Source: Levilactobacillus angrenensis
GTDB lineage: Bacteria; Bacillota; Bacilli; Lactobacillales; Lactobacillaceae
Assembly (NCBI RefSeq): GCF_003946085.1
Contig: NZ_RHOB01000008.1
Coordinates: forward strand, 1 to 64,000
Direction: 5' to 3'
Length of the DNA: 64,000 bases
Shown piece after piece: positions 61,537 to 64,000 of this stretch. The notes beneath the pieces are model-generated. The model saw nothing but the letters and a program-made list of their open reading frames with translations, did not search any database and was not told the origin of the DNA. The translations under genes and the position numbers were made by a program. Every line of letters starts with the position of its first letter. Position 1 is the first letter of the stretch.

Positions 61537-62360
61537 TGGGTTGATCCTTTCCACCGGGATTGGGTGATTCCCAGCATCAGATATTTTTGCAAGCAGAGGT
61601 AGAGAATCAGCAGTGGCAAAATCACGCACACCGAGGCCGCCATTAAGAGTGGGTAGTTGGTCCCCTGCTCACTGGTAAAGGCCATCAAGCCGACCGGTAG
61701 CGTGCGGAGCTGATCACTGTTGGTCATGATCAGGGGCCACATGAAGGCGTTCCACGAAGCAATTACCTGGAGGACCGCCACGGCCGTAATGATGGGCCGG
61801 TTGGTCGGCACCAGGATGTGCCAGAGATATTGCCAATCACTAGCGCCGTCGATGTGCGCCGCATAGTAGAGCGACCGCGGTTGTGATTGAAAGGCTTGGT
61901 GTAGCGTGACGACCATGAAGACGCTGGCGAGCCAGGGGATGATCAGCGCGGCGTAGGTGTTGACCCAGTGGAGTTGCGCAATCGTCACGAAGTTGGGAAT
62001 CAGCAGCAGTTCGCCGGGGACCAGCATCAAGGCCACTAGCAGGCCGAATAAAAAGCGCCGACCGTAGAATTGGAGATGCGTGAAGGCAAATGCGGCCAGC
62101 AGACTACTGAAGAGTTGGCCCAGCGTCGTAGTCGTCGTGACCAGTAGTGAGTTGAGCCAGTATCGGGTAAATGGCGCCAGCTGCCAGACGTGTTGGTAAT
62201 TGACCCACTGCAAGGTCCGTGGAAGCCAGTTGGTCGGCATCGTCAGGGTGGTCGCCGCCGGTTGGAGGCTGGTCAAAATCATCCAGGCAAACGGCAGTAG
62301 CATTAAAGTAGCCCCACAGATGAGGAGGAGATACCAGAGAAGCGTCGTGAACACTCGCAT
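61533..62360 (-). CDS. ugpE: ABC transporter permease (UgpE-like)
   Basis: 275 residues, six spans, with the EAA loop YYAAHIDGASDWQYLWHILV that docks on the ATPase. It begins MRVFTTLLWYLLLI, and its stop overlaps ugpB. One of the two permease halves of the uptake system. Confidence 0.88.
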   Translation of the reverse strand: MRVFTTLLWYLLLICGATLMLLPFAWMILTSLQPAATTLTMPTNWLPRTLQWVNYQHVWQLAPFTRYWLNSLLVTTTTTLGQLFSSLLAAFAFTHLQFYGRRFLFGLLVALMLVPGELLLIPNFVTIAQLHWVNTYAALIIPWLASVFMVVTLHQAFQSQPRSLYYAAHIDGASDWQYLWHILVPTNRPIITAVAVLQVIASWNAFMWPLIMTNSDQLRTLPVGLMAFTSEQGTNYPLLMAASVCVILPLLILYLCLQKYLMLGITQSRWKGSTQ

Positions 62361-63268
62361 TAGGACCGCCCCCCTAACCGGCGGCGTTGCCAGCGGAAAT
62401 AGCCGTAAGTCAGCAAGGTCAGTAGCCCGACCAAGCAGAACAGGACCACGCCGCTAGCCGCCGCTACCGTGAATTGGTTGTCGACATAAAATTTTTGATA
62501 CAGGTAAAACATCAGCGTCAAAGCAGCGTTGCCAGGTCCCGCGGCACCGTGAAACAGCGCGAAAGCCTGGTCGAAGACTTTGAAATTGGTGACTGCCGTG
62601 TTGATGACGATCAGGACCGTCATTGGCAACAGTAATGGCCAGGTCACGTTGGTGAAACGTTGCCAAGCGTTGGCGCCATCGAGTTGGGCCACGCGCGCGT
62701 ATTTATCATCAATACGGTTGAGTCCGGCGAGAAACAAGACGACGTTGAAGCCGAGCCCTTGCCAGACGCAGACCACGATGAGGGCCAGTAAGGCGACGTG
62801 CGGGTCGTTGAGCCAGTCGATGGGGGCTATCCCCAGGTGGTGCAGGCTGACATTTAGCAGGCCGCCGTCCAGGCGAAAGATCCAGTTCCAAACCAATCCC
62901 GTGGCAATCGTGGCGGTAACGAAGGGCAGAAAATAGATGGTCTGAAAGAAGCGGGCTAGTCGGGGGATGTGGTTGAGCCCTAGGGCAATCAGTAGCGCGA
63001 GGGCCACGGTCACGGGCATCGCCACGAGTACCAGCCAGAGCGTGTTGCGCAGGGCCAGGTGAAAGAGCGGGTCGTGCCAGAGGTAAACGAAGTTGTCCCA
63101 GCCCAGCGCGCCCACGTGATTGGTGAAGTAGTTGTAGCGCACGTAGCTACTCATGAGCAGGGCGTGAATCAGGGGCCACACGGTGAAAAGTAGTGTGATG
63201 ATCAGCAGGGGTGCCAGGTACAACAACGCTTTGAGCGTGGACTTCAAGGTTGGTTTGGCATTAAGCAT
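62360..63268 (-). CDS. ugpA: ABC transporter permease (UgpA-like)
   Basis: 302 residues from ATG 63268 (AGGAGG upstream), six or seven spans; EAA loop region YARVAQLDGANAWQRFTNVT. Shares one base with ugpE (stop/start overlap) and overlaps the ATPase gene by 8 bases, so the four genes are translationally coupled. Confidence 0.88.
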   Translation of the reverse strand: MLNAKPTLKSTLKALLYLAPLLIITLLFTVWPLIHALLMSSYVRYNYFTNHVGALGWDNFVYLWHDPLFHLALRNTLWLVLVAMPVTVALALLIALGLNHIPRLARFFQTIYFLPFVTATIATGLVWNWIFRLDGGLLNVSLHHLGIAPIDWLNDPHVALLALIVVCVWQGLGFNVVLFLAGLNRIDDKYARVAQLDGANAWQRFTNVTWPLLLPMTVLIVINTAVTNFKVFDQAFALFHGAAGPGNAALTLMFYLYQKFYVDNQFTVAAASGVVLFCLVGLLTLLTYGYFRWQRRRLGGRS

Positions 63269-64000
63269 GGTCGTCACCTCCTGACCACAGGCAAGCACCT
63301 TGCGCGTCAAACAGCAAACAGCCGTGCCGGTCAATCGTGAGGGGCAAAGCGGTCGCCGTGGTCGGCGCGATGGCGGTACTGATGAGGTCGCCGTAGCTGG
63401 TATGTAAATGAGATTGCGTATCCCGGCCCAGGCGGACTTGGGCGGTGAGCGTGGCGGTCAGCAGTGAAGGGGTCGTGGCCACGTGCAAGGCCTCGCTCCG
63501 GATTCCCAAGGTCGTGGCTTGAGCCAGCTGGGCCGCCGGGAGCAATGCCCGCAGTGTTGCGGGCAATTTGGTGACGGCACAGAGGTTGATCTGCGGGCGG
63601 CCAATGAATTGGGCCACGGTCAGGTTTTGCGGCGACTGATAGAGGGCTTGCCCCGTGCCACCCTGTTGCAAGCGACCGTGGGCCAACACCATGATCTCGT
63701 CAGCAATCTGTAGCGCGTCTTCTTGGTCGTGAGTCACAAGCAACGTGGTCACGCCGGTCTGCCGTTGGATGTGGCGAATGACCGTGCGGAGTTCTTCGCG
63801 CAGGGCGGTGTCGAGACTGGATAGGGGTTCGTCGAGTAGGAGCAGCGCTGGGTGTTTGGCCAGCGCGCGGGCAATGGCGACGCGTTGCTGCTGGCCGCCA
63901 GAAAGTTCTTGGGGAAATTTCCCAAGTTGGTCGGTCAATTGGACCAAATCGGCCAACTCAGCCACCCGTTGGTAGCGCGCGGCTTTTTTGGCGTGGGCCA
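63261..64000 (-). CDS. ugpC: ABC transporter ATP-binding protein (UgpC/MsmK-like), 5' end beyond window
   Basis: 246 codons to the right edge; Walker A and the start are outside the window. Seen: LSGGQQQRVAIARAL signature, LLLLDEPLSSLD Walker B, VTHDQEDALQIAD switch, and a C-terminal MalK-type regulatory domain of about 120 residues ending LWSGGDDHA. Energises import by the UgpA/E permeases. The last codons overlap ugpA. Confidence 0.9.
   Translation of the reverse strand, partial: AHAKKAARYQRVAELADLVQLTDQLGKFPQELSGGQQQRVAIARALAKHPALLLLDEPLSSLDTALREELRTVIRHIQRQTGVTTLLVTHDQEDALQIADEIMVLAHGRLQQGGTGQALYQSPQNLTVAQFIGRPQINLCAVTKLPATLRALLPAAQLAQATTLGIRSEALHVATTPSLLTATLTAQVRLGRDTQSHLHTSYGDLISTAIAPTTATALPLTIDRHGCLLFDAQGACLWSGGDDHA

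Overview
The window looks like chromosome from a heterofermentative lactic acid bacterium of the Lactobacillaceae, most plausibly the Levilactobacillus (L. brevis) group. This is inferred from a phosphoketolase gene with strongly biased codons, a CBS-less IMP dehydrogenase, cyclopropane synthase, AzlCD, a DUF5776-type surface protein, an exosortase XrtG cluster, frequent GTG/TTG starts, AGGAGG ribosome sites and a G+C near 50%. No rRNA, tRNA, CRISPR array, intact insertion sequence or prophage was seen.

1-7.3 kb: envelope and housekeeping. Two paralogous polytopic membrane proteins of the PTPS_related/YfhO-like type (one in A+T-rich DNA), a GT-C-like gene broken by an in-frame TGA, a lysine-rich secreted protein and guaB. 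7.3-16.6 kb: a structured intergenic repeat, then an OmpR-type regulator, histidine kinase and D-Ala-D-Ala carboxypeptidase, a giant YhgE/Pip protein, a GNAT acetyltransferase and azlCD. 16.6-25.6 kb: two paralogous secreted Ig-like proteins (one frameshifted), cfa, a Ser-rich anchored protein, a long gene-free region before a ROK repressor, an AI-2E-type permease and gpmA.

25.6-29.5 kb is decayed accessory DNA: a 178-bp duplication carrying a gene end and its terminator, a winged-helix fragment, a frameshifted DUF5776 surface protein and a degenerate sortase-anchor remnant. It is followed by a small operon encoding a 9-cysteine metallothionein-like protein. 29.6-42.1 kb holds several small regulator/target units: MarR with a DrrAB-like ABC exporter, HxlR with a D-2-hydroxyacid dehydrogenase, and HxlR with a quinone oxidoreductase. 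Between them is a tandemly duplicated cassette of small secreted 'GTWY' proteins followed by two CAP-domain proteins. Two truncated genes (oxidoreductase and LysR) meet near 41.93 kb.

42.1-45.5 kb: a SWIM zinc-finger protein with a PRiA4_ORF3-like partner, two small unknown genes and an LPQTGE anchor remnant. 45.5-51.2 kb is the most distinctive locus, an exosortase G (XrtG) operon. It encodes a CTERM-tagged secreted substrate, XrtG with an intact Cys-Arg-His triad, a family 2 glycosyltransferase, a PTPS-like protein lacking the catalytic cysteine, and a large membrane protein. The natural reading is that the substrate is sorted by XrtG and modified or attached by the partner proteins. 51.2-54.7 kb is an A+T-rich catabolic island (MerR regulator, Fe-type alcohol dehydrogenase, cyclase-family hydrolase, membrane protein). 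55.1-57.8 kb is the phosphoketolase gene behind a perfect inverted repeat. The end holds a WYL regulator, a further GTWY-family secreted protein sharing a promoter motif with the 35 kb cassette, an orphan HicB-like protein, and a UgpBAEC-like glycerol-3-phosphate ABC operon running off the right edge.
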